This document shows positions 19,105-28,595 of a DNA stretch of 64,000 nt, piece after piece (the first letter of the stretch is position 1; every line of letters begins with the position of its first letter). The notes beneath the pieces were generated by a model. It did not search any database, was not told where the DNA came from, and worked only from the letters and a program-made list of their open reading frames with translations. The DNA is taken from positions 62,001-126,000 of IMG/VR virus record IMGVR_UViG_3300022746_000016; one strand, written 5' to 3'. The position numbers were made by a program, and so were the translations under genes. This stretch comes from a virus.

Positions 19105-19641
19105 TTACAGTGGTAACCAGAGCCACATACCTTGCGTCATTAGGAATAATGCAAGAGCACCCACACCCCAAGATCCCCAGTACATACGAATGTCAACTGC
19201 AATGATAGAAGCAGACAAGAGTACGATTGCAAGTTGGAATAGCATTCCAGAGAAAGTCAACCATGGGCTATGTAACTTAGCCTCGTTGCGCATTTCCTTT
19301 AGATGTTGAGCCTTTGCAAGAAGTTCTTTCTTACCTTCCATTGACTTTGGATCAGACTCATAACGATCAATCTTCTTTTGTAGTGCAGCTTTACGTTCTG
19401 GACTCTTGGCTTCTTCGAGTTGACCTTCAGCAATAGCTTGCTTAATAGACTTAGCTTGGAAGAAACCATAAGTGTCGGATGCTTCGATCAAGTTAGTCAT
19501 TGCAGCACCGCTGAATGAGTTTGAGTAGTAAGTGTTCAATGCTAGGAACAGTGCCATAACAACGATTACTAAACCTGCTTTGTCTTTGATTGCGGCTTCA
19601 CGTTCGCTACGTGTTGGTGCCTTTTTGATTTCTTCTGCCAT
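19105..19641 (-). CDS. DUF4337-like membrane protein
   Basis: 178 aa. One membrane helix near 22-40 and two near 125-175; LALNTYYSNSFSG and DTYGFFQAKSIKQ are typical of DUF4337, a bacterial membrane family of unknown function also carried by some phages. The middle is a charged coiled region. Last gene of its operon, followed by a terminator. Confidence 0.8.
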   Translation of the reverse strand: MAEEIKKAPTRSEREAAIKDKAGLVIVVMALFLALNTYYSNSFSGAAMTNLIEASDTYGFFQAKSIKQAIAEGQLEEAKSPERKAALQKKIDRYESDPKSMEGKKELLAKAQHLKEMRNEAKLHSPWLTFSGMLFQLAIVLLSASIIAVDIRMYWGSWGVGALALFLMTQGMWLWLPL

Positions 19642-19668
19642 TTATTACCTCATGTTTTCTTTTATTTA

Positions 19669-19815
19669 TTACTTGATGAAATCCATCACCTTTGATACTA
19701 CAACTGCCAAGCCTACGCAGAATAATACTCCAACTGCTCCCATAACCATTACTAAACCAGCAGCCAGAGCCAAACTGTATTCCATTAGATCATCCCAATT
19801 CTTTTTAAGAGACAT
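19669..19815 (-). CDS. single-pass membrane protein (48 aa)
   Basis: MSLKKNWDDLMEYSLALAAG then a long hydrophobic helix and a short charged end. Its ATG is one base after the stop of the upstream gene. One strong helix in a small gene between two larger membrane genes suggests a membrane complex, but function is unknown. Confidence 0.7.
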   Translation of the reverse strand: MSLKKNWDDLMEYSLALAAGLVMVMGAVGVLFCVGLAVVVSKVMDFIK

Positions 19816-19816
19816 C

Positions 19817-20599
19817 TTATCTTCCTGTCCATATCTTTGGAGCAGCTTCTATTCTTCGCTGCTCTTCTGTCTTAGGTATCCACTCAGTACCTAGATGCGG
19901 GTACTTCTTAATTCTATCATCAATCACATATACGAATAGCGACCCGATGAATATAGCTACTAGCAGACCACCGATACCGATAGCGATCTCAGCGCGTAGC
20001 TTTTGCATTCTATGTTTTCTTCTCTTTTCAGTGCGTTCTTGATCGCGCATCTGTTTGGCGATAAGCACACGTTGGGTTTGACCCATGTGTTTCATCATAG
20101 CCTCTACTTCAGTGTAGAGTGCTCCAAGTTCAGGTGGAGATTGGTAGACCATTAGTTCACGTAGATCTACAGACATCTGTTCTAATTGCTTACGCATTAG
20201 AACACGTTGTAGGGCACGTTTACCTAGAGAGGCATCGCCAGTGTAAACTTCAGTTTCGGCGCGACGCTCTTCTTCTTCCATAATGGCCAAGCACTTGTAG
20301 AAGTTATCGTAGTAAGTACCAAGATGTTCACCGATTTCACGGTAGATACCATCGTGTTCGCCAGAGTTGGCTTTCTTGTTCAATTCACGAACTTTATTCT
20401 TTTCTTCGATGAATTGATTCTTCTGCTCTACGGTAGCAGGTTTCTCAGGTGGGTGTAATTTATGGAATTGTTCGTCAAGGTCTTTGAGAACATCTTTGAC
20501 TTCCCCAGCAGCACTCTTGATGTCTTTATAGAGCTTACACCCCTGCTTCACCGCTGCGACAGCGGAGTTGGCCAACATAAAAAGTGTTAGTGGATCCAT
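19817..20599 (-). CDS. coiled-coil membrane protein (260 aa)
   Basis: N-terminal hydrophobic segment (about 5-20), a long charged coiled coil (about 25-195), a membrane helix near 205-227 (IAIGIGGLLVAIFIGSLFVYV) and a C-terminal soluble tail. Start at 20599 chosen over 20608 for its purine-rich spacing. No known family to me; similar membrane-coiled-coil proteins are common in large T4-like phages. Confidence 0.75.
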   Translation of the reverse strand: MDPLTLFMLANSAVAAVKQGCKLYKDIKSAAGEVKDVLKDLDEQFHKLHPPEKPATVEQKNQFIEEKNKVRELNKKANSGEHDGIYREIGEHLGTYYDNFYKCLAIMEEEERRAETEVYTGDASLGKRALQRVLMRKQLEQMSVDLRELMVYQSPPELGALYTEVEAMMKHMGQTQRVLIAKQMRDQERTEKRRKHRMQKLRAEIAIGIGGLLVAIFIGSLFVYVIDDRIKKYPHLGTEWIPKTEEQRRIEAAPKIWTGR

Positions 20600-20600
20600 A

Positions 20601-20708
20601 TCACGCACCCTCGGTGATAGGAATAATGTTTTGTTGTGGTGTTATCGAATCAGAAACGATTGATATAGACATGACAAAAAGACCACAACCGTGATCTTTT
20701 TTGCGCAT
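20601..20708 (-). CDS. small hypothetical protein (35 aa)
   Basis: MRKKDHGCGLFVMSISIVSDSI then PQQNIIPITEGA. RBS AAAGG seven bases before the ATG. The stop lies two bases before the next ATG, so coupling is likely. A CCTAAATA box at 20743-20750 may be a late promoter. Short; moderate confidence. Confidence 0.5.
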   Translation of the reverse strand: MRKKDHGCGLFVMSISIVSDSITPQQNIIPITEGA

Positions 20709-20745
20709 TGCAAGCCTTTAAGTTGTAAACTAAGCTACAACATAT

Positions 20746-21930
20746 TTAGGATTTTGGTTGTTGCAACTCTTCTACTTCGGATTCAATAGTCTTGATTTCC
20801 ACGCCTGCAGCACCCTTAACCTTATTCAAGAATGATTGTGCTCTAGAGCCGACATTCTCTTCGGTATTCTTAGGGTAGTTCTTAGCATAGAGTGCAGGCT
20901 CCCAGTCTTTAGACGGTTCTTCAACAGTTAGTTCAAGTTCATCTTCGGGGTCAACTACCATCTCATTGTTGATTAGAGCAATATTCTCTTCGGCTTCTTT
21001 AGCAGCTGCAATCAACGATTTGGCAGGTTCTGGTAACTCATCTTCTTCGTCAGAATCTGATGAAAGACGTGTATGATCAATACCTTCCCATACAACCTTT
21101 TCTTCAGCCGTTGGTGGCTCACCTACATCAGCTACGTATGGGTCTGGTAATCGATAATCGTCTTCAGGCTCTGGAACTTTAGCATCTTTTCTCTTCATAT
21201 TCCAGTTAGCTGCGATCAATAGAAGAACTGCCAGTGGATCGAACACAGCAACGATCATCATAGTAACGAATCGAACTGCCTTTTCGAGGATGTCATCGGT
21301 TGGAGTACCTTCGTAGATTACAGCTGCAATGTACTTGATTGGACCTACTTCAGCCTCAACCTTTCGTACCTCAGAAGCGATGGGCGCACGCTGCTCTTGT
21401 AAGGCAGCAAGGTTAGTCTGTGATTTGGATATTTCCGAAGCCAATTGACCACGTTCTTTCTGCTGCGATCTACGCAGAGATGCTGCTTTAGTGGCACCGT
21501 TTTCATTATCTGTGCGTGCCATTGTTTGGTCAACAGCCTCGTCCATCTGTTTAAGAGCCTTACGGTTTGCATCAATATTATCCTTCTCAGTTTTAATCTT
21601 CTCATCAACGATACTCAACTTAGCCATAACATCACCAGATGGGACAGCCTGATCCAAGTGAGCCTTTGATAAGAATCCAAAGATACCCATTGAAGTTAAG
21701 AACATCAAAATTAGTAGAGAGATCGTGAAGTAGGTTTTCATCAGTACTGGAATTTCTTTCCAGTTACGATATAACCAAGATGCGATTACAAGTTTAGCTG
21801 CACCTAGCAGACCACCCATAATTGCGATAGGAATTGGAGCTGATGCGAAGATAGCCATTAGACCGACAATGGCGTACCATTCGGCGACTGTGGATAAACC
21901 TAATGCGATAGCGAAAAGTAAATATGTCAT
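20746..21930 (-). CDS. multi-pass membrane protein with coiled coil (394 aa)
   Basis: Three N-terminal membrane helices (about 1-90; EWYAIVGLMAIF in the first), a long coiled coil (about 100-200), another helix near 225-245 and an acidic disordered C-terminal 140 residues. This layout occurs in conserved membrane proteins of T4-like marine phages with unknown role. Overlaps the GIY-YIG-like gene by four bases. Confidence 0.8.
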   Translation of the reverse strand: MTYLLFAIALGLSTVAEWYAIVGLMAIFASAPIPIAIMGGLLGAAKLVIASWLYRNWKEIPVLMKTYFTISLLILMFLTSMGIFGFLSKAHLDQAVPSGDVMAKLSIVDEKIKTEKDNIDANRKALKQMDEAVDQTMARTDNENGATKAASLRRSQQKERGQLASEISKSQTNLAALQEQRAPIASEVRKVEAEVGPIKYIAAVIYEGTPTDDILEKAVRFVTMMIVAVFDPLAVLLLIAANWNMKRKDAKVPEPEDDYRLPDPYVADVGEPPTAEEKVVWEGIDHTRLSSDSDEEDELPEPAKSLIAAAKEAEENIALINNEMVVDPEDELELTVEEPSKDWEPALYAKNYPKNTEENVGSRAQSFLNKVKGAAGVEIKTIESEVEELQQPKS

Positions 21931-22352
21931 AATTTATTCTTGATATGAGAACCATGGACTCGGACAGAAATCTGCCCATTGTAGTAGTCGTCTGATTCTA
22001 ATACTCTCCTTGAAAATTGTTCTCTTGCCTCAATGTAAGAGCACTCAGCTTTGGACTTACAAAAGAAAAGAATCTCACGAGTGAAGTTTTCCTTCCCGAG
22101 AGACTCTACGTCTTTATTTAGCTCGATACTTGAACCATAGTAGTCCATCCAATCAGAGTCGATCTTCGACTTGATCTTCTTTTTCTTCTTCACACCATTT
22201 TTCTGAGTAACCATTTTATAGGTTGTCTTAGAAAACTTGGCTAACTTCTTCCCAACGTACATACGACTGCTGGCTTTGTTCGTAATTAAATAAACAAAGC
22301 CAACACAGTCTTCTGGTAATGATTCAACGATAACGTTATTAAATGTCCACAT
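21927..22352 (-). CDS. GIY-YIG superfamily nuclease-like protein
   Basis: 141 aa. GFVYLITNKASSRMYVGKK (about 18-36) is the GIY-YIG core, followed by a Lys-rich insert and YYGSS..ELNKDVESLGKENF...IEAREQF, a pattern of putative phage endonucleases found as stable genes rather than obvious homing insertions. On the main coding strand and tightly packed, consistent with a resident gene. Catalytic Arg/Glu residues appear present; activity unproven. Confidence 0.8.
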   Translation of the reverse strand: MWTFNNVIVESLPEDCVGFVYLITNKASSRMYVGKKLAKFSKTTYKMVTQKNGVKKKKKIKSKIDSDWMDYYGSSIELNKDVESLGKENFTREILFFCKSKAECSYIEAREQFSRRVLESDDYYNGQISVRVHGSHIKNKL

Positions 22353-22365
22353 AGTGGACTATTTA

Positions 22366-23328
22366 TTACTTGTTATAGTATCTAGAATCCCTCAACCACT
22401 CATAGTAGCGAACGAATCCTTCTTCGACATCAACCTTTGGATCGAACCCGAATGTAGTTCTAGCCTTCGTGATATCTAAAGCACCACGTGAAGGAAAGTC
22501 TGCATCCTTATCTCGAACTTCGATGCTACCCTTACCAGCCAATTTAACAGCCATCTGAGCAGCTTGATGTAGAGAAACACTATGACTCTTAGTGATATTG
22601 TAAGTGCCACCGTATGCTTCTTCACAGAGAGCAGCAGCAACGATACCATCAGCTGCATCGTCAACGTAAGTAAAGTCTAGAACCTCGTGAACACCATTAA
22701 CCTTAAGAACTCCACCGCGCATTGCAGTGAGTAAGAACTTAGAGATAACACGGTCTTCAACGTCCAGTGGTCCATACACAGCAGATGGACGAATAGTGAT
22801 AGACTTCAACAAACCTTTACGTTCGTAGTCTTGCACTAACTTCTCACCCATGTACTTCATAATACCATACTGTCCTTCTGGCTTACAGATGGCGTCTTCC
22901 TTTACATTGTCTTTGAACTCACCGTAAATCATACTTGAGCTAATGTAGAGGAATTTATCAATACCATTAGCAACAGAAGTCTCAAGAAGATTAAGCAAAC
23001 CCTCGCACATAGTCTTTGCGCCCAGTTGTGGGTTTGAGTTTACTACCTTTTGTCGAGGGAAACTCGCCAGATGCATAACAACATCTGGCTTGTGAGTTGC
23101 CATAACAAAATCCATATCATCAGAATTTGAGATATCGTATGGATAGATTACTGTATAAGGAGCGATCTTCTTCATACGTTCTTCCATCAAATGATCAATC
23201 TCAGCTTGTGGGATGATACCGTATGTAGTTCTCGTATCAACGATAACAACTTCATGTCCCAATGATTGCAGTCGTTGAACTACATTGTGACCAATCAAAC
23301 CCAACCCACCAGTTACCAAAATTTTCAT
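22366..23328 (-). CDS. NAD-dependent sugar epimerase/dehydratase
   Basis: 320 aa, extended SDR. N-terminal GGLGLIGHNVV (Rossmann Gly motif), HLASF, SSSMIYG and YGIMKYMGEK (YxxxK catalytic pair) are all intact. Enzymes of this type convert UDP- or GDP-sugars. Together with the carbamoyltransferase, glycosyltransferase and sulfotransferase-like genes in this window it suggests the phage modifies sugars on DNA, virion or cell surface. Substrate unknown. Confidence 0.88.
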   Translation of the reverse strand: MKILVTGGLGLIGHNVVQRLQSLGHEVVIVDTRTTYGIIPQAEIDHLMEERMKKIAPYTVIYPYDISNSDDMDFVMATHKPDVVMHLASFPRQKVVNSNPQLGAKTMCEGLLNLLETSVANGIDKFLYISSSMIYGEFKDNVKEDAICKPEGQYGIMKYMGEKLVQDYERKGLLKSITIRPSAVYGPLDVEDRVISKFLLTAMRGGVLKVNGVHEVLDFTYVDDAADGIVAAALCEEAYGGTYNITKSHSVSLHQAAQMAVKLAGKGSIEVRDKDADFPSRGALDITKARTTFGFDPKVDVEEGFVRYYEWLRDSRYYNK

Positions 23329-23480
23329 TATTGTTCCTCGTCGAACTCTTCTTCTTCATAGATGTCTGCTGAACAAACTGGACAGTAGACGATATCAGAT
23401 AGATTGTGATCGTCACCCTTTACGACGATCTTACCTGTTGCCTCACAGCTGTTGCATTCGAAATGTTTTGTGACTGCCAT
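23328..23480 (-). CDS. small zinc-ribbon protein (50 aa)
   Basis: Two Cys pairs CNSC and CPVC form a zinc ribbon, followed by an acidic tail. Start at 23480 with AAAGG upstream; it shares TAATG with the end of nrdB. Possibly a chaperone or regulator of RNR, inferred only from position. Confidence 0.75.
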   Translation of the reverse strand: MAVTKHFECNSCEATGKIVVKGDDHNLSDIVYCPVCSADIYEEEEFDEEQ

Positions 23481-24472
23481 TATTTTGCCTTTCCCCATAC
23501 GTCGTCCCACGTACCACCAAGCGCACCTTTAGCATAGTCGGTTACACGATTTTCGAAGAAGTTACCATGCACAGGTGCATTGATCATCTCTTCGACCCAT
23601 GGTAGCGGGTTCTTTTTAACTTTGAAAATACCCTTCATTCCTAATGAGATTAGGCGACGGTCTGCGATATAACGAATGTACTGCTTAACTTCTGCTGCTG
23701 TTAGATCACGCATGTCAGCACCAGCGAAAGATAGATCAATAAACTTATCTTCAAGTTCAACCATCTTTTCAGCGATTGTATATATCTTTCCCTTTAGTTC
23801 ATCGTTCCAGATCTCTGGATTCTCTTTAATGAACTCTTTGAATAGACGAATCATATTCTCGGCATGCATTGTTTCGTCAACGATAGACCAAGTAACGATC
23901 TGTCCCATACCCTTCATCAAACCATGACGAGGAAAGTTCAACAACATAATGAATGAAGAGAACAGTTGCATACCTTCAGTGAATGCAGAGAACACAGCGA
24001 TATGTTCTGCAGTAGATGCCAATGTTCCATTACGAGAAGACAACTCAGTTACATAGTCGTGCTTGTCTTTCATCTCTTGGTATTCCAAGAACTCATTATA
24101 AGTCGACTCAGGCATACCCAAGGTTTCGATCAAGTGAGAGTAAGCAGCGATGTGCAACCCTTCACGTGCAGCGAAACCAAGAAGCATCATCCTAACTTCA
24201 GGCTGAGGAAAATAGGGAAGGTAATTATTAACGTAACCACCAGCAACGTCAATGTCACCCTGAGTAAAGAATCTAAAAATGTTAGTAAGGAATTTCTTTT
24301 CTTCATTTGTTAGTTTTTTCTTCCAGTCTTTTACGTCTTCCATCATTGGCACTTCGGTGTGCAACCAATGTGCCTGTTCGTGTTTTAACCATGCGTCATA
24401 TGCCCATGGGTAGTTGAACGGTTTGAAGTGAGTACGCTCATCCGTCAATCTACTATTACTCTTCTTTACCAT
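23480..24472 (-). CDS. nrdB: ribonucleotide reductase class I, small (beta) subunit
   Basis: 330 aa. Diiron ligands can be followed: GDIDVAGGY, REGLHIAAYSHL (with radical Tyr four residues after His), TEGMQLF and DETMHAENM. It supplies the tyrosyl radical for NrdA. The gene overlaps the 68-aa gene upstream by 17 bases and is in one operon with nrdA, thyX and primase. Confidence 0.93.
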   Translation of the reverse strand: MVKKSNSRLTDERTHFKPFNYPWAYDAWLKHEQAHWLHTEVPMMEDVKDWKKKLTNEEKKFLTNIFRFFTQGDIDVAGGYVNNYLPYFPQPEVRMMLLGFAAREGLHIAAYSHLIETLGMPESTYNEFLEYQEMKDKHDYVTELSSRNGTLASTAEHIAVFSAFTEGMQLFSSFIMLLNFPRHGLMKGMGQIVTWSIVDETMHAENMIRLFKEFIKENPEIWNDELKGKIYTIAEKMVELEDKFIDLSFAGADMRDLTAAEVKQYIRYIADRRLISLGMKGIFKVKKNPLPWVEEMINAPVHGNFFENRVTDYAKGALGGTWDDVWGKAK

Positions 24473-24662
24473 CTTCTAACTCCAACATAATACCGAGTGT
24501 GGGATCCACACCGATAGATTTAACTTTTACTGCACCTTTGTCTGTATAAACATAGACTGGCACAATTATCTTTTCTTTATTCGTCTCAGCTGAATCTTGC
24601 CAGTGGAGATATTCTTCTCCCCACAGTTTTTTCATCTGAGACGATAGATCGTATGCGTCCAT
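24456..24662 (-). CDS. small hypothetical protein between nrdA and nrdB (68 aa)
   Basis: MDAYDLSSQMKKLWGEEYLHWQ then a beta-rich C-terminus (IIVPVYVYTDKGAVKVKSIGVD). Packed without gap after nrdA. Conserved in this place in related phages as far as I recall; function unknown. Confidence 0.7.
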   Translation of the reverse strand: MDAYDLSSQMKKLWGEEYLHWQDSAETNKEKIIVPVYVYTDKGAVKVKSIGVDPTLGIMLELEDGKEE

Positions 24663-26459
24663 TTAACCCTCGCAAGCAAGACAATCATTACCTTCTGTCA
24701 AAGCATGAAGGTCAATCTCTTTCATAACTTCACGTTCGATACGCTTAGAAACTTTGTCAGCCTTAGCGATCTTATCAGAACGGCAGTAGTACATAGTCTT
24801 CAATCCTTGTTTCCATGCTTGGAAATGAACTGCGTGGATGTACTTGATGTGGCTGTCTGGTCTAAAGAACACATTCAAGGACTGAGCTTGATCTATATGT
24901 ACTTGCCTATCTGCTGCATGTTGGACGACCCAGCGCTGGTCGATTTCCATAGAAGTTTTGAAAACATCTTTTGTCCACGCGTCCATCCAATCGATATGCT
25001 GAACTGAACCATCATTCGCAATGATGCTCGACCATACTTCATCTGCCCAACCCTCTTTATGATTGACTGCTTCTTTTTGAATGATTGCATCTAAGTAGCG
25101 GTTCTTGTTTAGGTGAGAACCCGATAGAGTGTCTTGGCGATAAGCATTGGCACGATAAGGTTCAATAGAAGGACTAGTATTGCCCATGAGAATGGAAGAA
25201 GAAGCATTGGGAGCAATAGCCATAAGATGACTAAAGCGATTCCCAGTACCCACTGCATCTGGCGCTTCACCTCGTTCAGATCCCAACTCTTTGTTCGCTT
25301 CATCTAATTTACCTCTTACATATGAGAAGATTTGTTTGTTCTTTCCAACAGCCAAAGAACTTTCCCATGGTAGATTGTTACGCTGTAGGAAAGCATGCCA
25401 ACCTAGTGCACCGATACCAATTGAGCGTTCACGCATAGCAGAGTATTTAGCGCGAGCAATAGAGTCGGGTGCGTTATCAATAAAATACTGAAGTACGTTA
25501 TCTAGCATCTCAGCAATGTCTTTGAGGAATAATGTGTCGTGTTTCCACTCATCATAATATTCCAAGTTCAAAGAAGACAAGCAACAAACGGCTGTTCGCT
25601 CTTCATTCGTCGGTAAGATAATCTCAGAGCAAAGATTGGACTGATGAACCTTTAACCCCAGATCCTTCAAATGCTTAGGCAGCTTACGGTTTGATTCATC
25701 AATGAAGTGGATGTATGGCTCACCAGTCTGCATGCGCATCTCAAGGATACGTTGCCATAGTTCTTTGGCTGATACAACTTCACGAACTTCGCCAGATGCT
25801 GGGTCTTTTAATTCCCATGAGTCATCAGCATGATCATCAACCATAGCACGTTCAATGATTTCCATAAAACGATCTGGAATGTTAATACCATGGTGCAGAT
25901 TCAGACAACGCATGTTTGGATCACCAGTTGGTTTACGCATTTCCAAGAAGGAGATAATATCTGGATGATCAATGTTCAGATAAGCAGCGTAAGAACCACG
26001 ACGAGTGCTGCCTTGTTTGTATGCAAGAGAAGAAGCATCATATGTCTTCAAGTGAGGCATAACACCAGTAGACTTATCGCTGGCAGAACGGATACCAAAA
26101 CCAATTCCAACACCACCGCCCATCATTGATAACCAGCTTGTTTCGCTGTAGTTATCTACTAAACCTTCGGCAGTATCTTCAATGTAGTTTAAGAAACAGG
26201 AAATTGGCAGACCACGCTTGGAACGTCCGAAAGATAAAATTGGCGTTGAATACGACAACCAGTGCTTGCTTGAATATTCGTACAGGCGCTGAGCATGCTC
26301 TGGGTTACTACCAAAAGTAGAACTAACAAACGCGAATCTCTCTTGTGGTGACGTTTCGTCATCCTTCATGTAACTTTCTTTTAATCTAATTAAACCTAAT
26401 TCATCGAACAGACTATCTCGGGTGTAGTCAACCTTTATGCCATGCACTGTTTCTTGCAT
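24663..26459 (-). CDS. nrdA: ribonucleotide reductase class I, large (alpha) subunit, no ATP cone
   Basis: 598 aa, shorter than E. coli NrdA because it starts directly in the barrel-preceding region and lacks the N-terminal ATP-cone. Active-site parts are visible: PISCFLNY, NLCSEI, CCLSSLNLEYYD, MRERSIGIG, NTSPSIEPYRANAY and the C-terminal redox pair CLAC. Lack of the ATP-cone implies no dATP feedback at the overall-activity site, common in phage enzymes. Confidence 0.93.
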   Translation of the reverse strand: MQETVHGIKVDYTRDSLFDELGLIRLKESYMKDDETSPQERFAFVSSTFGSNPEHAQRLYEYSSKHWLSYSTPILSFGRSKRGLPISCFLNYIEDTAEGLVDNYSETSWLSMMGGGVGIGFGIRSASDKSTGVMPHLKTYDASSLAYKQGSTRRGSYAAYLNIDHPDIISFLEMRKPTGDPNMRCLNLHHGINIPDRFMEIIERAMVDDHADDSWELKDPASGEVREVVSAKELWQRILEMRMQTGEPYIHFIDESNRKLPKHLKDLGLKVHQSNLCSEIILPTNEERTAVCCLSSLNLEYYDEWKHDTLFLKDIAEMLDNVLQYFIDNAPDSIARAKYSAMRERSIGIGALGWHAFLQRNNLPWESSLAVGKNKQIFSYVRGKLDEANKELGSERGEAPDAVGTGNRFSHLMAIAPNASSSILMGNTSPSIEPYRANAYRQDTLSGSHLNKNRYLDAIIQKEAVNHKEGWADEVWSSIIANDGSVQHIDWMDAWTKDVFKTSMEIDQRWVVQHAADRQVHIDQAQSLNVFFRPDSHIKYIHAVHFQAWKQGLKTMYYCRSDKIAKADKVSKRIEREVMKEIDLHALTEGNDCLACEG

Positions 26460-26473
26460 AATGCCTCTTGTTA

Positions 26474-27142
26474 TTATTTTGTTACGAACTCATCTGCTAG
26501 AGGGAATACCTCTGCGATGACCCTTGCGCATTCTCTTGCGACTTCCATGTGTTCTTTTTGAGTACCGTTGCCACCACGGACTTGGATAAAGTGGATCCAT
26601 GAACGGATAGTACCATTCATATACAAACGAGACACAGTGTTACCTTCTGGTAAGATAGCACGCGCTTGTTCTTTTGCGATTCCTTTAGCAATAGCTTCAC
26701 CGTATGTTGTCTTGACAATGTCGATGATAAACTTTTGCTTAGCGTCCCACCATGCTTTCAATTCCGCATCATCAGTACCAACGCTATTTTGACGATTCTT
26801 TTCGTCTTGTAGTCGTGCCTCACGGAGCACAAAGTCCAAATCTTTAGTTGGATCTGCGTAACGTTGGCTGAATTCTTGGAATGAGAAAGAACGGTGGCGG
26901 AGAATCTGGCGAGCGATATCTCGAGTAGTCTCAACTTCCAAACAAGCTGACACCATTTCAAGTGGTGACCAGTGTTGGTGTTTGATGAGATACTTAATTA
27001 ACTTCTCTGATGTCTCTGTGTTGAATTGATTGCTTGGATTGGACACTCGGGCACAAAACGCAATTAACTCTTGTACGTCCATCAAACCTTCATCGTACAT
27101 CTCACGAGAGGGTTTGCTATAACTAATCATTCTGACTTTCAT
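26474..27142 (-). CDS. thyX: flavin-dependent thymidylate synthase
   Basis: 222 aa. The ThyX signature RHRSFSFQEFSQRY is intact, with HQHWSPLEM before it and a C-terminal helical half. Makes dTMP from dUMP with FAD. ATG overlaps the primase stop (ATGA), so it is coupled. With dCMP deaminase and RNR it forms a full dTTP supply. Confidence 0.95.
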   Translation of the reverse strand: MKVRMISYSKPSREMYDEGLMDVQELIAFCARVSNPSNQFNTETSEKLIKYLIKHQHWSPLEMVSACLEVETTRDIARQILRHRSFSFQEFSQRYADPTKDLDFVLREARLQDEKNRQNSVGTDDAELKAWWDAKQKFIIDIVKTTYGEAIAKGIAKEQARAILPEGNTVSRLYMNGTIRSWIHFIQVRGGNGTQKEHMEVARECARVIAEVFPLADEFVTK

Positions 27143-28170
27143 ATTTTCTTCCATGTACTAAATCTAAGTGTCGCTTCAATTCCCGAAAAGGTATTTGTAT
27201 TTATCGTTTCGAGAATCTCCTCGGGTGTCAAACCACCCTTAATTATCATATCATTGATATCTTTTTGTTCGATGTTTTCGGGAAACATACAAACACTGTA
27301 TCCAGCCTTAATGTTCTTAGCAAGTAATTTGCAGATATCTTTAGAACGAGGCTCATTGTCCATTACTAGCGTTGCATTAGTAAGAAGGCTCCGCACAGTA
27401 GGGGTGTCAAAAGAGCTTCCTGACACAGCAATGCAATTGGGGATGAAGAGAGAGTCGAGTGGACCCTCCACAACATAGATTCGTTTGCTGAAATCAATTC
27501 TGTCGAGTCCATAAATTTTCTCCTCAGTCTCGTCTACTTTAATTGTGTAATACTTAGGTTGTTCATCTCCGAACGCTCTGCCTTGAAAAGCAAAACACTT
27601 ACCAGCATTAGTAAAGAACGGGATGATCAGTCGTGGGTGTTCATCTACAATCGGCTCTTGAAACTTCGGTGTTACCGAATTAACGAATGCCTTAAACTTT
27701 GGAGCAAAGTAGAGAAGATTCCAGAACTCTCTGGGGATCTTCCTATCAATCAATGTCTTCAGTGCTGGATGTGTCATTGGTAACTTATCCATCCGTGTCA
27801 GAGATTCTAGGACATCGTCTTCAAGCAAGTCAACTGTTGGAGTTTCTAAAACAACTCGAGTGTCTGAGACGTCTTTGTGGTCATGGTATCGAGTCGCTCC
27901 AGCTTTGTAGCGTTCAAGAACATACTCATCGTAGAGAGTTGCGTCAACATACTTGATTAAGTTACCGATGTTGGACGAGTAACCGCACTTGTGACACTTT
28001 GCAAGAAGGTCAGCACGAGCACGATAGATGTAACCACGTGCTTTATTTTTATTGCGTGTACTATCCCCACAAACTGGACAACTGAAGTTCCAGAGGTAAT
28101 CTTTCTTTTGTTTGAAATTTCTTAGGCGACCACCCAAGATTTGAGCATACTTTGCATCAATGTATAGCAT
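27139..28170 (-). CDS. 61: DNA primase (T4 gp61-like)
   Basis: 343 aa. N-terminal zinc-binding domain CPVCGD...CHKCGYSSNIGNLIKY (about 30-72) and a Toprim-like C-terminal half with VVEGPLDSLFIPNCIAV and VMDNEP as acidic motifs. Works with helicase gp41 on the lagging strand. I take the ATG at 28170, with GGAG nine bases upstream; a GTG five codons earlier is possible. Confidence 0.92.
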   Translation of the reverse strand: MLYIDAKYAQILGGRLRNFKQKKDYLWNFSCPVCGDSTRNKNKARGYIYRARADLLAKCHKCGYSSNIGNLIKYVDATLYDEYVLERYKAGATRYHDHKDVSDTRVVLETPTVDLLEDDVLESLTRMDKLPMTHPALKTLIDRKIPREFWNLLYFAPKFKAFVNSVTPKFQEPIVDEHPRLIIPFFTNAGKCFAFQGRAFGDEQPKYYTIKVDETEEKIYGLDRIDFSKRIYVVEGPLDSLFIPNCIAVSGSSFDTPTVRSLLTNATLVMDNEPRSKDICKLLAKNIKAGYSVCMFPENIEQKDINDMIIKGGLTPEEILETINTNTFSGIEATLRFSTWKKI

Positions 28171-28196
28171 AATGAAAAACTCCACGATAAGGTACT

Positions 28197-28225
28197 ATTA
28201 TACCCTAACGTGGAGTTGCAAGCAA
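28197..28225 (-). promoter_or_regulatory. sigma70 promoter for primase-thyX-nrd operon
   Basis: TTGCTT, 17 bases, TATAAT; start near 28190. Confidence 0.85.
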
Positions 28226-28229
28226 ACTT

Positions 28230-28586
28230 TTATTTGCCGAAGAACTTTGAGAAAATCTCTAAATGTCCTACAACATATCCTACTGCAATTGCACCACCAA
28301 CAATCATCCATCTCCAATTTTCAAGAACGTCTACACGTTTTGCAATCTTATCGATGTCAGCTTTGATTTCCTTTTGGATCTCTTCATGCTGTTCGGCGCT
28401 CTTAGTTGAATTAGTAGCCATCTTTGCAGTTAGGCTCTTATCCATGTTATCGATCTTTTCCATAATTTCCCTGTTGCCAGTGGTTATTCTGGAATGTACT
28501 TCTTTGACGTCAGCTTTAAGGTCTTTGACGTCATCTTTGATACCTTCGACTTGTGCTTCCAATTTAGCAATTCTTTCTGTTTCCAT
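28230..28586 (-). CDS. coiled-coil protein with C-terminal membrane anchor (118 aa)
   Basis: About 90 residues of charged coiled coil followed by a hydrophobic helix WRWMIVGGAIAVGYVVGHL near 92-110. The design resembles XhlA-type lysis proteins, and it lies next to the spanin pair, so a lysis or membrane-scaffold role is possible. Tail-anchored topology is inferred from hydrophobicity only. Confidence 0.75.
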   Translation of the reverse strand: METERIAKLEAQVEGIKDDVKDLKADVKEVHSRITTGNREIMEKIDNMDKSLTAKMATNSTKSAEQHEEIQKEIKADIDKIAKRVDVLENWRWMIVGGAIAVGYVVGHLEIFSKFFGK

Positions 28587-28595
28587 TGGTATAGT

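Noticed and set aside
28230-28586. Holin
   Set aside because: Only one C-terminal membrane helix after a long coiled coil; not a typical holin. An XhlA-like role is mentioned only as a possibility.
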